Origin: an uncultured Kiritimatiellota bacterium
Lineage (GTDB): Bacteria > Verrucomicrobiota > Kiritimatiellia > RFP12 > UBA1067
Direction: 5' to 3'
DNA length: 64,000 nucleotides
Assembly: GCA_934667425.1 (NCBI GenBank)
Contig: CAKULV010000009.1
Span: forward strand, 1-64,000
This document shows, one piece after another, positions 17,290-26,339 of the stretch; the stretch's first letter is position 1; every line of letters starts with the position of its first letter. The translations under genes were made by a program, and so were the position numbers. Below the pieces are notes generated by a model. It saw only the letters and a program-made list of their open reading frames with translations, was not told where the DNA came from and did no database searches.

Positions 17290-19950
17290 TCATCTCTTCA
17301 CATTCTCTTCCACCTTGAAGTCGTAGAACCAGTTCCTGCCCTCGCAGCCGATGATGCCGGCATAGAATGTATCTGGGAAACGGGGATCTATGCAGGTAAG
17401 CGTATAGCCGCCGCACATGACGGTCATCTCGCGGTTGCCCTTGCCGTTGAGCACGAGCTTGACCTTGAGGTCATGGATCTCGTTCGCCTTGAAAAGGCAG
17501 TCCTTCGGCAGCGCGATCGACGCATCCTTGTACCATTTCTGCACCCCATTCTCAAAATAGTGGTACCAGATGTTTATCCCCTCGTCGTAGAGGCACACCT
17601 CCCAATGGTCGCGAAGCTCCGGGGTGCCGGCCGCGCTCTTGCCGATGTCCGGCGCGATGACTATGATCGGGGCCATGCGGTAGTCCCAGGACATTTTGGA
17701 CGAAACCGCGCAGCCAAGCCTGAAGCGCCGCTTGTGCATCATTGCCACGTATGAGCTGGAGTGCATCTTGCGGAATACATGTTCCGGTGCCGGTCCCGGC
17801 AACACATTTACGATTGCGTCATCCACCTGCTTGAACTCCTCCATGAAATCCCAGCGCCAGCTCTTCACATACTGGAAGTCGTCCTTATTCCACTTCCCGC
17901 GAGCGAACGACACGTCCACCTTCTCGCGCGATCGAGGATTCACAAGCGCAATCGACAGTATTCCGGGATAGCCGCGTCCCTTCTTTCCGATCGTCACAGT
18001 CCTGGTGCCATCCTTTACGGATTCAACCATCGAACAGGATTGCGCCCCATCCGGGTCAAGCTCCACCTCCACCTTCGCTCCGGGGACGTCGGCGAACCTC
18101 ACGGTGATGGTGCCGTTGGGGAATATCCGGTTTCCGGCGTAGCGCACCACGCGATCCTGCAGAGCCTTTGCGTACGCCCCGTGCATCGTGCGAATCGTGC
18201 GGTTGTCGTCATATATCCCGCCCGGTATCACGAAGTCCACCACATCGGCGCGAGCCTCGAGCCTGGCCCGCATGGAACGCTCGACCTGGTACTCGCGCAG
18301 GAGCTCGCGGCAGAAGAATCGGAGCCCCGTCATGTATACGTGATCGAGATCGTCGCCGACCACGTTGAAATAGCCAGAGTCCTTGGGCAGCGCCGCCGGA
18401 TCGGCCATCAGCGACTCTATCAGCCGCTCGGCGGCAAGGCTCTCGGCAATCAGCCTATCCGGCATGCCCTTTTTCGCCATCATGTCTGAGAAATATGCGA
18501 TGCAGCACTTCGTGTAGGCCTCAAGGGCCTTTGCGGCCTTCACGGCGTTGGCGAACGCCCGGTGCTGGCGGGCGTATTCCTCCCCCGGCATCGTCCCCTT
18601 CAAAGATTCAAGCTTGGCAAGTGCCGCCGTGGCCATCTTGACGCCCTTGGCCTTCTCCGCCAGTATCTGCGTATGCGACGGGGCCTTCGTCTCGCTGAGT
18701 ATGCTCCAGATGTCCTTTGTAGCTTCAAGGGAGGCGTTTTCGCGATATAGCGAGAATATCCCGCCCGCCTTCACGAACTTGAAGTCCGCCTTGAGAGGAA
18801 ACGAATGGAACACGAGGTTGGAGGCCACATAATGTATGTTGCGCACCATTTCAAGCTCATCCTTCATGAGCGACGCCATCGTGTCCGCCGCCTTGCCGAA
18901 ACGCCTGCCCGCGTATTCGGCGATCACGCCATCCGCAGTGGCGGCTGGATCGGTGATGAACCGCATGTAGGCATAGAGGTTCACCTCATGCGCAGAATCG
19001 AAGATGCTGTTTCCGACCCGGTCTATGCGGATCGCATAGCGATCCACGTCCTCGGCCCTCGCCGAATCCACGTACTCCCTTATCCTCGCAACTTGCGCCG
19101 CCGGCAGATAGCCTGCGCCGAGATACTCGCCGAGTGCGTCGCACTCTGCGCCGAGCGTGAGCGGCGGATTCTTCTTCAGGAACGGATTCTTCGGAAGCCA
19201 GGGCACGAAATCCGCCTCGGTGATCTTTGTCTCAACCTCGAAACCATGCCGCTTCGCCGCCGCAGTCGCGCCGCCGATGATGTCGACATAGTCCTGTGAA
19301 TTGGAGCCGAAGGACCGCAGTATGAACCGTTTGCCGCGTTTCTCATGCTCTTCGGCGAACAGTCCGACAAGCTCCTCGACGACCTTCTGCGGCGGGTAGC
19401 GCGTCGGATTGGAGTTGTGGATCACAGAATAGTCCGCTTCTGTGAGCGTGAGGACGATGCCGTCAAGCTCCGGGCAGATGCGGAACGTCTCTTCGAGCTT
19501 GTAGCGGAGCCATTCCTTATAATCCTTTCCGAGCAGGTCAAATTCGCCATTCTCGTCCAGCAGTCCCGGCAGGTCGTCAAGAAGGCCGTCGGGGATGAAT
19601 ATCTCGCGATGCCAATAGTATAGCGGCTTGCCGATGGAATGCGCCATGCGGCATATGGCGTTCATGTCCTGCCGGTTCTTCTCCACGGCGGCGCGATCCA
19701 CCTTCGCGGCCGCATGAGGATACCTTTCAAGGAACGACAGCCCGTTGATCCCGCTGTACCCGCGATGGCAGTCCCCGCACACCTCGAAGGAATCCACGCC
19801 GCCGTACTCCACGGCCTTCGCGACGACACGCGCCATGTAGTTCGTGTCTATGGCCGTGGGATGCATTATCGACCAGCTTATCTCCGGCCGTGCCGCCGCA
19901 AATGAGGCCGAAACAATGGATACAATCGCCGCAGCGATACATTTTCTCAT
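17290..19950 (-). CDS. Large secreted hydrolase-like TIM-barrel protein with C-terminal beta domain
   Basis: 886 aa with signal peptide MRKCIAAAIVSIVSASFAAA. The N-terminal ~370 residues look like a barrel related to GH67/GH115-type glucuronidases (EYGGVDSFEVCGDCHRGYSG, then LDGIVLTLTEADYSV and FILRSFGSNSQDY). A helical middle region (~370-560) follows, then a beta domain at ~620-880 that resembles a laminin-G/jelly-roll binding module (MAPIIVIAPDI, GINIWYHYFENGVQKWY). Catalytic residues are not certain; the glutamate in LTLTEAD is a candidate. The start overlaps the upstream MBL-protein stop (ATGA), with AGGAG 7 nt before it, so the pair forms an operon. Confidence 0.65.
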   Translation of the reverse strand: MRKCIAAAIVSIVSASFAAARPEISWSIMHPTAIDTNYMARVVAKAVEYGGVDSFEVCGDCHRGYSGINGLSFLERYPHAAAKVDRAAVEKNRQDMNAICRMAHSIGKPLYYWHREIFIPDGLLDDLPGLLDENGEFDLLGKDYKEWLRYKLEETFRICPELDGIVLTLTEADYSVIHNSNPTRYPPQKVVEELVGLFAEEHEKRGKRFILRSFGSNSQDYVDIIGGATAAAKRHGFEVETKITEADFVPWLPKNPFLKKNPPLTLGAECDALGEYLGAGYLPAAQVARIREYVDSARAEDVDRYAIRIDRVGNSIFDSAHEVNLYAYMRFITDPAATADGVIAEYAGRRFGKAADTMASLMKDELEMVRNIHYVASNLVFHSFPLKADFKFVKAGGIFSLYRENASLEATKDIWSILSETKAPSHTQILAEKAKGVKMATAALAKLESLKGTMPGEEYARQHRAFANAVKAAKALEAYTKCCIAYFSDMMAKKGMPDRLIAESLAAERLIESLMADPAALPKDSGYFNVVGDDLDHVYMTGLRFFCRELLREYQVERSMRARLEARADVVDFVIPGGIYDDNRTIRTMHGAYAKALQDRVVRYAGNRIFPNGTITVRFADVPGAKVEVELDPDGAQSCSMVESVKDGTRTVTIGKKGRGYPGILSIALVNPRSREKVDVSFARGKWNKDDFQYVKSWRWDFMEEFKQVDDAIVNVLPGPAPEHVFRKMHSSSYVAMMHKRRFRLGCAVSSKMSWDYRMAPIIVIAPDIGKSAAGTPELRDHWEVCLYDEGINIWYHYFENGVQKWYKDASIALPKDCLFKANEIHDLKVKLVLNGKGNREMTVMCGGYTLTCIDPRFPDTFYAGIIGCEGRNWFYDFKVEENVKR

Positions 19951-21185
19951 GCGTTTGCTCCTGACTTGAATTGACGATGGTGGAGGACTGTCATGGATTC
20001 GTCCTCGTCCGTAAGCACGAACAGGTCGAAGGCGCTGCCGCCCGGCGCAACCTTGAATACGCTGTGCCCCTGCACAGGCAGAAGGTCTTCCATGAACTTG
20101 CGACCCGCATAGTCTCTCTTCTTGACGTCCGGCAGGAACCCCGGCAGGATCACCCGTTCGCCCGGATAGAGATCCCGTGAAGCCATGTTCACGAGATTGC
20201 GGTCAGTGACCTGGTTCGGGCTCCACACGCTTGTCATGTACGCCTGCGCGCGCACCGAACGGCAAAACTCCGCCCCCATGGAGCTTGGGCAGGAATGGTG
20301 GTTGGTCTTGCACACGTCCACAGGGCCGACAATCGGACCGAGCCTGTTCTCGTAATCGGGCAGGTCGATGTCGCCGCCGAAATACGCCCTGAACGGCCCG
20401 TATTCGACGCGGATGCCCATGGAAAGCGAATTCTCCGGTATCTTGCCGTCCGCATCGGGATGGTTCTTGAAATAGCGCGGCGCATAATCCACCTTGCGTG
20501 AACCATCCCAATAGACGCAGTTTGAAAACAGGTTGACTATGCGGAAATCGGCGTAGCGCTGCCGCCCGCCGCGAAGCATGGATATCTGGTTGACGGCACC
20601 GACGCTGAAGGCGTGAGGCCGCATGCCGCACCTTCTCCCCATGAACGGGATCCACTCCCGCATCATGGCGAGAGAATCCTCGTCGGGGTTCATCCCATAT
20701 ACGCCAGCGCGAGGATACTGGTGGTCGAAGTAGTTGCGGATGGAGAAGTCCTCGGCCAGGCGCGTGATGCCGCACACGACCCGGCCATCAGGCGCCCTCT
20801 CGCTGCGCAGGCTCGGCTTTCCGCAGTGGTCGGCATGCCAGTGGCTCAGCAGGAAGTAGTCGATGGCGCGCTCCCTGACCAGCCTCTGCACATAGCGGCT
20901 CACCCACTCTCCGCCGAGCCTTCCGTCCGTTGGGCGGCGAGGTATGAGCGGCAGGTATTGCGGACGGTACATGTCGCCGCAGTCAAGCAGCATGGTCGTG
21001 CCGTCCGGCAGGATGAAGAACGTCTGCTCGCCTACACCCGTCTGGATGAAATGGATGTCAAGCTCGCCTGGCTGCCAGCCAGGATAGCGGCAGCCCTCTA
21101 CGCCCGTCATGCGATCAGAGAGGCAACCGGTGAACATGCCGACACCGACGGCTCCCATCCCCGAAATAAACTCACGGCGTTTCAT
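19947..21185 (-). CDS. Tat-exported metallo-beta-lactamase-fold hydrolase
   Basis: About 412 aa. The start at 21185 gives MKRREFISGMGAVGVGMFTGC, a twin-arginine-like signal ending in a lipobox cysteine. The MBL metal motif is SHWHADHCGK, with TTMLLDCGD before it and YFGGDIDLPDYE and CKTNHHSCPSSMG as later metal-ligand segments. This arrangement resembles the ComEC/Rec2-type MBL hydrolases found as single proteins. It lies between a polysaccharide deacetylase and a large secreted hydrolase in one operon, so a role in surface or pectin carbohydrate chemistry (for example lactone or ester hydrolysis) is an inference. Confidence 0.75.
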   Translation of the reverse strand: MKRREFISGMGAVGVGMFTGCLSDRMTGVEGCRYPGWQPGELDIHFIQTGVGEQTFFILPDGTTMLLDCGDMYRPQYLPLIPRRPTDGRLGGEWVSRYVQRLVRERAIDYFLLSHWHADHCGKPSLRSERAPDGRVVCGITRLAEDFSIRNYFDHQYPRAGVYGMNPDEDSLAMMREWIPFMGRRCGMRPHAFSVGAVNQISMLRGGRQRYADFRIVNLFSNCVYWDGSRKVDYAPRYFKNHPDADGKIPENSLSMGIRVEYGPFRAYFGGDIDLPDYENRLGPIVGPVDVCKTNHHSCPSSMGAEFCRSVRAQAYMTSVWSPNQVTDRNLVNMASRDLYPGERVILPGFLPDVKKRDYAGRKFMEDLLPVQGHSVFKVAPGGSAFDLFVLTDEDESMTVLHHRQFKSGANA

Positions 21186-21208
21186 GGCGTCCCCAGAGGC
21201 CGTGCCGT

Positions 21209-22690
21209 TCACTCGATCCGCAATGTCCAGAGCTGGAGCTTCAGGCGCTCCGAGCAGTACCTGTCCTCGAACGTGTCGGCATGGATGACCCAGCCGCCCT
21301 TGATGTCAACCATTTCGAGAGACGGCACTTCCTCGAACGAGCCGAGCTGGTCTCGCGGTTCAACGCAAACGGCTCCGCTCCCCGTCTCGATGGCCTCAAG
21401 GGCCGCGAACAGGAAGTCGGCAGGACCGATCTTCCTCCCGCCAACCTCGATCTCCGGAGGGAGGAAGTAGTCGGTGTTCAGCCTGGCGGCGGCAGCCTTC
21501 AGGTCTGACGCGAGGACAACGGTCTTTTCCTTGACGCCTTTCGGACGGTCAAGAAATCCCCACGACTTCCCGGGCTGAAACGCCTTGTCTCCGCGCAGGA
21601 AGCGCACCGATGCCTGGAAGCAGTCAGAGACAGACCATGACTTCGGCAAATCGACCGCGCTGAACCGCTTTCCGAGCGCACGGCGAATGGCCGGGATGTC
21701 TGCCCGCGTAATCTCCACGCGAGGCTTCAGCGTCTTCTCGAAATCACGCAAATCAATTAACTCGAAGCGCGAATCTGCCTTGATGGTGCGGATGAACGAA
21801 CGGAGTCGGTCGTAGAAAACCTTCGTGTCCTCCGCAGGGCGGTCAGGCGCCGGGATCCACTTGCCCCACTCCACAAGATTCTTGCGCTTGTAGTTTATTC
21901 CGTCCCAATGCTTCGTCTTGACCGCCATGTGCGGATGCATGTAGAACGAAATGAGATCGCGTCCGGCGCTGTCGTCGAGAATCTTCTTCACGTCCGGCGG
22001 CTTGCAGCCCTCACGGGGCAGGAAGCCCTCAAGGCCGAACATGCTGCTGTACGGAATCTGGTAGCAGTTGCAGTACCAGAGCCCCAACGCGACATTGTTC
22101 CTCCTTACGATTCCGCCCGCGCCGTAGGCTCCCTTGGAGGTAAGCGGGCGGTCGGTGAACCCGCCTCCGCAGACGAACTTCACGCCCAGGTCCGCATAGG
22201 CGTAGAACGAGACGTAGCTCCAGCTGTTCCCGGGGGGATCCTGGAAGATCACCCTGTCGGTCGCGGTCGCCGCCCGAATCATTCCGATGGCCTCCGCCTC
22301 CTGCGCGAGCACGGCCCGATACGCCTCCCCGAAATCCTCCCTGTCCGATAGTTCGCAGATCGCGGGATGCAGGCTGTGCCCGTACGTCTGCGTCCCGATC
22401 GCATGCCCCTTCAGGGAGTCGAGGACGTCCATGCGGCGCAGGCGCACGAGCTCCTCGCAGAGCAGCCCCACCATGTTGAAATGGCCAACGACCTTCTCCT
22501 CCGTGAGGATGTTCGCTATGTCGCGTATCGCATCGTTGGACCTGTCGCAGGTGAAGTCCTCCGTGTCGAAAAACAGCAGCACCTTCGTCTTCGCCTCTGC
22601 CGTGGCGAATGACAGCGCAAGGCCCATCGCCATCGCGCCCATCCATGCCGCACCCCTCACAATCTTCTTCACTTCATTCCTCTTTCTCAT
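21209..22690 (-). CDS. Secreted polysaccharide deacetylase-like protein
   Basis: 493 aa with a signal segment (VRGAAWMGAMAMGLALSFATAEA). The NodB-like fold shows LFFDTEDFTCDRSND (acidic metal/base motif) and GTQTYGHSLHPAI (HSLHP, equivalent to H..HP metal ligands). FYMHPHM is a probable later histidine motif. These enzymes remove N- or O-acetyl groups from polysaccharides with a metal-bound water. A ~170-residue C-terminal part has no family I recognise. Ribosome site AGGGGGG lies directly before the start and just below a heptamer repeat. It lies directly downstream of the SGNH-GH28 gene, so a pectin or hemicellulose substrate is plausible. Confidence 0.8.
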   Translation of the reverse strand: MRKRNEVKKIVRGAAWMGAMAMGLALSFATAEAKTKVLLFFDTEDFTCDRSNDAIRDIANILTEEKVVGHFNMVGLLCEELVRLRRMDVLDSLKGHAIGTQTYGHSLHPAICELSDREDFGEAYRAVLAQEAEAIGMIRAATATDRVIFQDPPGNSWSYVSFYAYADLGVKFVCGGGFTDRPLTSKGAYGAGGIVRRNNVALGLWYCNCYQIPYSSMFGLEGFLPREGCKPPDVKKILDDSAGRDLISFYMHPHMAVKTKHWDGINYKRKNLVEWGKWIPAPDRPAEDTKVFYDRLRSFIRTIKADSRFELIDLRDFEKTLKPRVEITRADIPAIRRALGKRFSAVDLPKSWSVSDCFQASVRFLRGDKAFQPGKSWGFLDRPKGVKEKTVVLASDLKAAAARLNTDYFLPPEIEVGGRKIGPADFLFAALEAIETGSGAVCVEPRDQLGSFEEVPSLEMVDIKGGWVIHADTFEDRYCSERLKLQLWTLRIE

Positions 22691-22708
22691 TTGCCCCCCT
22701 ACAATATC

Positions 22709-22741
22709 CCTAAAACCTATAACCTATAACCTAAAACCTAC
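22709..22741. repeat. Heptamer repeat (CCTATAA/CCTAAAA)
   Basis: Four and a half units with a 7-bp period (CCTAAAA, CCTATAA, CCTATAA, CCTAAAA, CCTA). On the minus strand this reads TAGGTTT/TAGGTTA. The array overlaps the 3' end of the SGNH-GH28 gene and supplies its last residues (VGFRL) and the TAG stop at 22724-22726. Confidence 0.85.
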
Positions 22742-24724
22742 ATTCTCGATCACGTCCGGATTCTTCGCGGAATCCACCGTGACGTTTTCGAGACGCACGT
22801 TCTTCACTGGATGATCCGGGTCGCCCACCATGTTCACACGCCACCTCGCCTTGCCTCCGTGCACGTTGCGGATGTCGATGTCGCGGATGGTCGTTGCGCG
22901 GTTCTCGTAGTCCGGGAAGTCCGCCCATTCGTAGAGCGTATCCACCGACAGCCCGACAAGTTCATACCTCACGTTGCCGACCTCGACGCCGTTGACAGAG
23001 ATGTTCTCAAGCACGCCGCCGCGCCGGCGGTTAGTCTTGATGAACACCCCGCGGCTCACGTCGTTGGCCCTGCAGTTGATGAGCCGCAGGTTCTTGACCC
23101 CGCCGGAGATCTCGCTGCCGATGCCGAGAAGCGTGTGCGCGTCCACGATCTCGCAGTCCCGGATGAACACGTCCTGCGTCGGGGTGTTGAGCCGCCATGC
23201 GTCACGGTTGCGCCCGGACTTGATCACGATCCCGTCGTCACCCTGATCGAAGCGGCAGTCCTCCAATATCACGTTCCGGCTCATCTCTATGTCAATGCCG
23301 TCGTTGTTGTTCCCGTGCGCGTAGACATCGAGGTTGCGCACCGCCGCATCCTCGCACATGTAGAGGTGCAGGGTCCAGAAAGGCGAGTTGCGCACCTTGA
23401 AGCCTTCCCACGTCACGCCCTTGCAGCGGTTGAACTGCACAAGCTGTGGACGGGTGTTGGCGTTCTTCATCTTGTATATCTCGCGTTTCTCCACCGGATA
23501 GTCCGTCGCACCCCAGGTGTAGAGCTGCAGACGCGCGGCCTTGATGCCGTTCTTCTGCGGAACCCACGGATACCAGAACGTATCCTTCCACTCGCCCTCG
23601 TACCCGCGAAGCGTGCCAGATCCCGTTATGGCCACATTCGTGCAGCAGTAGGCGTACACGAGCGGCGAGTAGTTCCAGCACTCCATCCCCTCCCACGAGG
23701 TATGCACGGCCGGCAGGTAGTCCTTGGGATTCTGAGAGAACACTATCTCGGCCCCTTCCGCGAGGTGAAGCTCGCAGTTCGAGCGCAAACGTATCGCGCC
23801 CGAGAACCATTTTCCGGCAGGCACCACGACCCGTCCGCCGCCAGCATTCTCGCAAGCGGCCATCGCCCTGGCGAAGGCATCCGTGCATAGAGTGCCGTCG
23901 GGCTTCGCCCCAAAATCGGCGATCGGGAAGTCCCGGTCCTTGAAAAGCTTCGCGACGGAAAGCCCGCGAGCGCGCACATCGTCGAGGAAGAGCTTGGCGA
24001 ACGCCGCCGCGCCCGTCTGGATCGGGTGTGTGACGTCCTTCGCGGGTTCGCCGTCCTTGCCGAGGATCAAGCCTGTGGAGATGGCGAAGAACTTGTGGGC
24101 CTTTTCCTTGCCGAGGCTTTCCAGCAGATCCCGCGTGAGGTTGTTCATGTCCACGAAGTCGCACTTCAGCTCTTCGGAAAGCTCGCGCATGGCGTCCCGG
24201 TAGCTCCTGAGGCACACGCCGTCGGTCTTGTGCTCGGAGTCCACAAGCTTCCTGCCCGACTTGTCGAACGTTGCGCGGCATATCGGCGACAGGAGAATCG
24301 GAGTCGCGCCCTTCTCGCGGATGTCCTTCACCCAGTCGCGGACTATCTCGCGGAAAAGCCCCTTGGGATCCGCCCAGCGCTCGTTGCGGTAGAACTCGGT
24401 GGAGCGCTTCTGGTCGTTGTGCCCGAACTGTATGGCCACGAAATCGCCCTGCTTCACCCCCGCGATCAGCTTCGCCCACATCCCGGACTTCGCGAAGCTT
24501 TTCGTCGATGCCCCGCTGCGGGCGTAGTTCGCGACGCGGCAATCCGACTTCATGGACTTCTGGAGCTGCGTGCCCCAGCTGTAGTATGGCGCACGGATGT
24601 GCCCGCCCAGGCTGTATCCAGCGTCATCGAGCGTCGAATCGCCGGCGAAGAACAGGGTCGACGCGAACGCGCTCCCCGCAAACAGTGAAGCGGCCGTCAG
24701 TGCAGCCACGTTCATGAATTTCAT
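22724..24724 (-). CDS. SGNH carbohydrate esterase fused to GH28 polygalacturonase
   Basis: 666 aa, secreted (MKFMNVAALTAASLFAGSAFA). Residues ~22-255 form an SGNH/GDSL esterase of the rhamnogalacturonan acetylesterase type, with S30 in AGDST, N103 in FGHND, and D230/H233 in DVTHP. From ~266 (FPIADFGAKPDG) a right-handed beta-helix GH28 domain follows with GNNNDGIDIE (D475), DQGDDGIVIKSG (D496/D497) and H530 before TLLGIGSE. The two activities, deacetylation and galacturonan cleavage, would act together on acetylated pectin. The last codons and the stop are made of a heptamer repeat. GGAGATATTGC precedes the start. Confidence 0.92.
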   Translation of the reverse strand: MKFMNVAALTAASLFAGSAFASTLFFAGDSTLDDAGYSLGGHIRAPYYSWGTQLQKSMKSDCRVANYARSGASTKSFAKSGMWAKLIAGVKQGDFVAIQFGHNDQKRSTEFYRNERWADPKGLFREIVRDWVKDIREKGATPILLSPICRATFDKSGRKLVDSEHKTDGVCLRSYRDAMRELSEELKCDFVDMNNLTRDLLESLGKEKAHKFFAISTGLILGKDGEPAKDVTHPIQTGAAAFAKLFLDDVRARGLSVAKLFKDRDFPIADFGAKPDGTLCTDAFARAMAACENAGGGRVVVPAGKWFSGAIRLRSNCELHLAEGAEIVFSQNPKDYLPAVHTSWEGMECWNYSPLVYAYCCTNVAITGSGTLRGYEGEWKDTFWYPWVPQKNGIKAARLQLYTWGATDYPVEKREIYKMKNANTRPQLVQFNRCKGVTWEGFKVRNSPFWTLHLYMCEDAAVRNLDVYAHGNNNDGIDIEMSRNVILEDCRFDQGDDGIVIKSGRNRDAWRLNTPTQDVFIRDCEIVDAHTLLGIGSEISGGVKNLRLINCRANDVSRGVFIKTNRRRGGVLENISVNGVEVGNVRYELVGLSVDTLYEWADFPDYENRATTIRDIDIRNVHGGKARWRVNMVGDPDHPVKNVRLENVTVDSAKNPDVIENVGFRL

Positions 24725-24782
24725 TGCAATATCTCCATGTTTACCTGATTGCGCACCATGGTATCATAAGCGAAATGCCGGG

Positions 24783-26321
24783 TCAACTGGCAATTCCGGC
24801 CTTACGACGCCACCTCATGCCCATTGCCGCCATTGCGGCGAAGTATGTGCCCGCGCCCACCGCAAGCAGAACGGAGAGCGACAGCACGGGCGGCATCCTC
24901 ACATATGCCTTCACCGCCACAAGCGATCCGGCCATGATGGCGGACCCGGCAAGCATCCTGAGTGTCGGCGATGCGAGCCTACACAGTCCAAGCGAACCGT
25001 TTCGGCGATGTGCGGCAGCGACAAGCATGGCGCATCCGAACGCGGCGCACAGGACCGTTGACGCGGCAAGGCCGACGTGCCGCCACTCCACTGGCAGGCA
25101 CAATACGGCGACGATGTTCAGAGATGCGTTCAGGCACACGGTCCATACGGACGTCCGCAGCGGGGTCTTCATGTCGTTCTGCGCCTGGAACCACGGGACA
25201 AGCGATTTCTGAAGGCCAAAGAACCCAAGCCCCATGGCATACACCGCCACGGCCCTCGACACGCGAACTACGGCAGTGGCGTCGAACGCTCCGCCGCGAT
25301 ATATCACGGTAGTCACGTCGGCGGCAAGCACACCAAGCCCGACCGCCGCCGGAATCATCACGAACAGCATCTGCCTGGTAGATGATATGAACGCCGCACG
25401 GGCGCCATCTACGTCCCCCTTGGAGAAATGCCCCGCAAAGGCCGGTAGAAGGACGGTGCCGAATGATACGCCTATGACCCCGAGTGGAAGATCCATGAGC
25501 CGTTCGGCATATCCGATCACGCCTGCCGCCCACGGGGCGGCGACCTGCCCCAGCACCTGGTCTAGCATATAGTTGATCTGCACGGCGCCTGCCCCTATTG
25601 CGGCAATTGCGGTGTTTTTCCATACGAGACAGACCTTAGGGTCCTTCCACCCCCTGAAGGACAGCTTCGGCGAGACCCCGGCCTTGCGCATGCGCCACAG
25701 CATGAACGCCATCTGCGCTGCGCCCGCCACAAGTATGGCCATGCAGACCCTGTGTATCCGCTGGTCGAGACGCAGCTCCGGGTGGAAGCATATCCAAACG
25801 AGGATCCCTATCCAGAACACGTTGAGCAGACACGGCATCGCGCTTGACGCCTTGAACCTTCCCATGGCGTTGAGCACTCCCATGCCGAGCGCCGCGCCAC
25901 AGATGAAGATCATGTACGAAAGCAGCGTCTTGACGAGACGAACCGTCAACAGCGTCCTTCCGCTCAGCTCCAGTCCGGCGCGGAAATGCACTGCAACCTC
26001 AAGGCCGAGAAGCGCAAGCACGACGACGGACCCGACCATCATGAGCATCATGGTCAAGACGGCCCGGGCGAGATGCCGGGCGCTTTCCATCGCGTTCGCC
26101 TCCACCTCCCCCTTGAACACCGGTACGAACGCCGCGGTCAACGCCCCTTCGCCGAAAAGCTTGCGCGCCATGTTGGGAATGGCAAACGCCAGCGTAAATG
26201 CGCTTTGCTCCACCCCTGCGCCGATGAATCGGCTCTGCAGCATCTCCCGTACAAGTCCGAGCACCCGCGACAGAGCCGTAAACGCCCCCACGGTGGCCGT
26301 ATTCTTTAGTATCCTGTTCAT
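24783..26321 (-). CDS. murJ: Lipid II flippase
   Basis: Moves the peptidoglycan precursor lipid II across the inner membrane. 512 aa with about 14 membrane spans. The N-terminal signature is TATVGAFTALSRVLGLVRE, and IGAGVEQSAFTLAFAIPNM with RKLFGEGALTAAFVPVF is diagnostic of MurJ/MviN. It is a housekeeping cell-wall gene placed inside the carbohydrate locus, directly downstream of the GH78 gene (19-bp gap), so it is likely read from the same promoter. Confidence 0.95.
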   Translation of the reverse strand: MNRILKNTATVGAFTALSRVLGLVREMLQSRFIGAGVEQSAFTLAFAIPNMARKLFGEGALTAAFVPVFKGEVEANAMESARHLARAVLTMMLMMVGSVVVLALLGLEVAVHFRAGLELSGRTLLTVRLVKTLLSYMIFICGAALGMGVLNAMGRFKASSAMPCLLNVFWIGILVWICFHPELRLDQRIHRVCMAILVAGAAQMAFMLWRMRKAGVSPKLSFRGWKDPKVCLVWKNTAIAAIGAGAVQINYMLDQVLGQVAAPWAAGVIGYAERLMDLPLGVIGVSFGTVLLPAFAGHFSKGDVDGARAAFISSTRQMLFVMIPAAVGLGVLAADVTTVIYRGGAFDATAVVRVSRAVAVYAMGLGFFGLQKSLVPWFQAQNDMKTPLRTSVWTVCLNASLNIVAVLCLPVEWRHVGLAASTVLCAAFGCAMLVAAAHRRNGSLGLCRLASPTLRMLAGSAIMAGSLVAVKAYVRMPPVLSLSVLLAVGAGTYFAAMAAMGMRWRRKAGIAS

Positions 26322-26339
26322 CCCATGCGCCGCGTCAAA

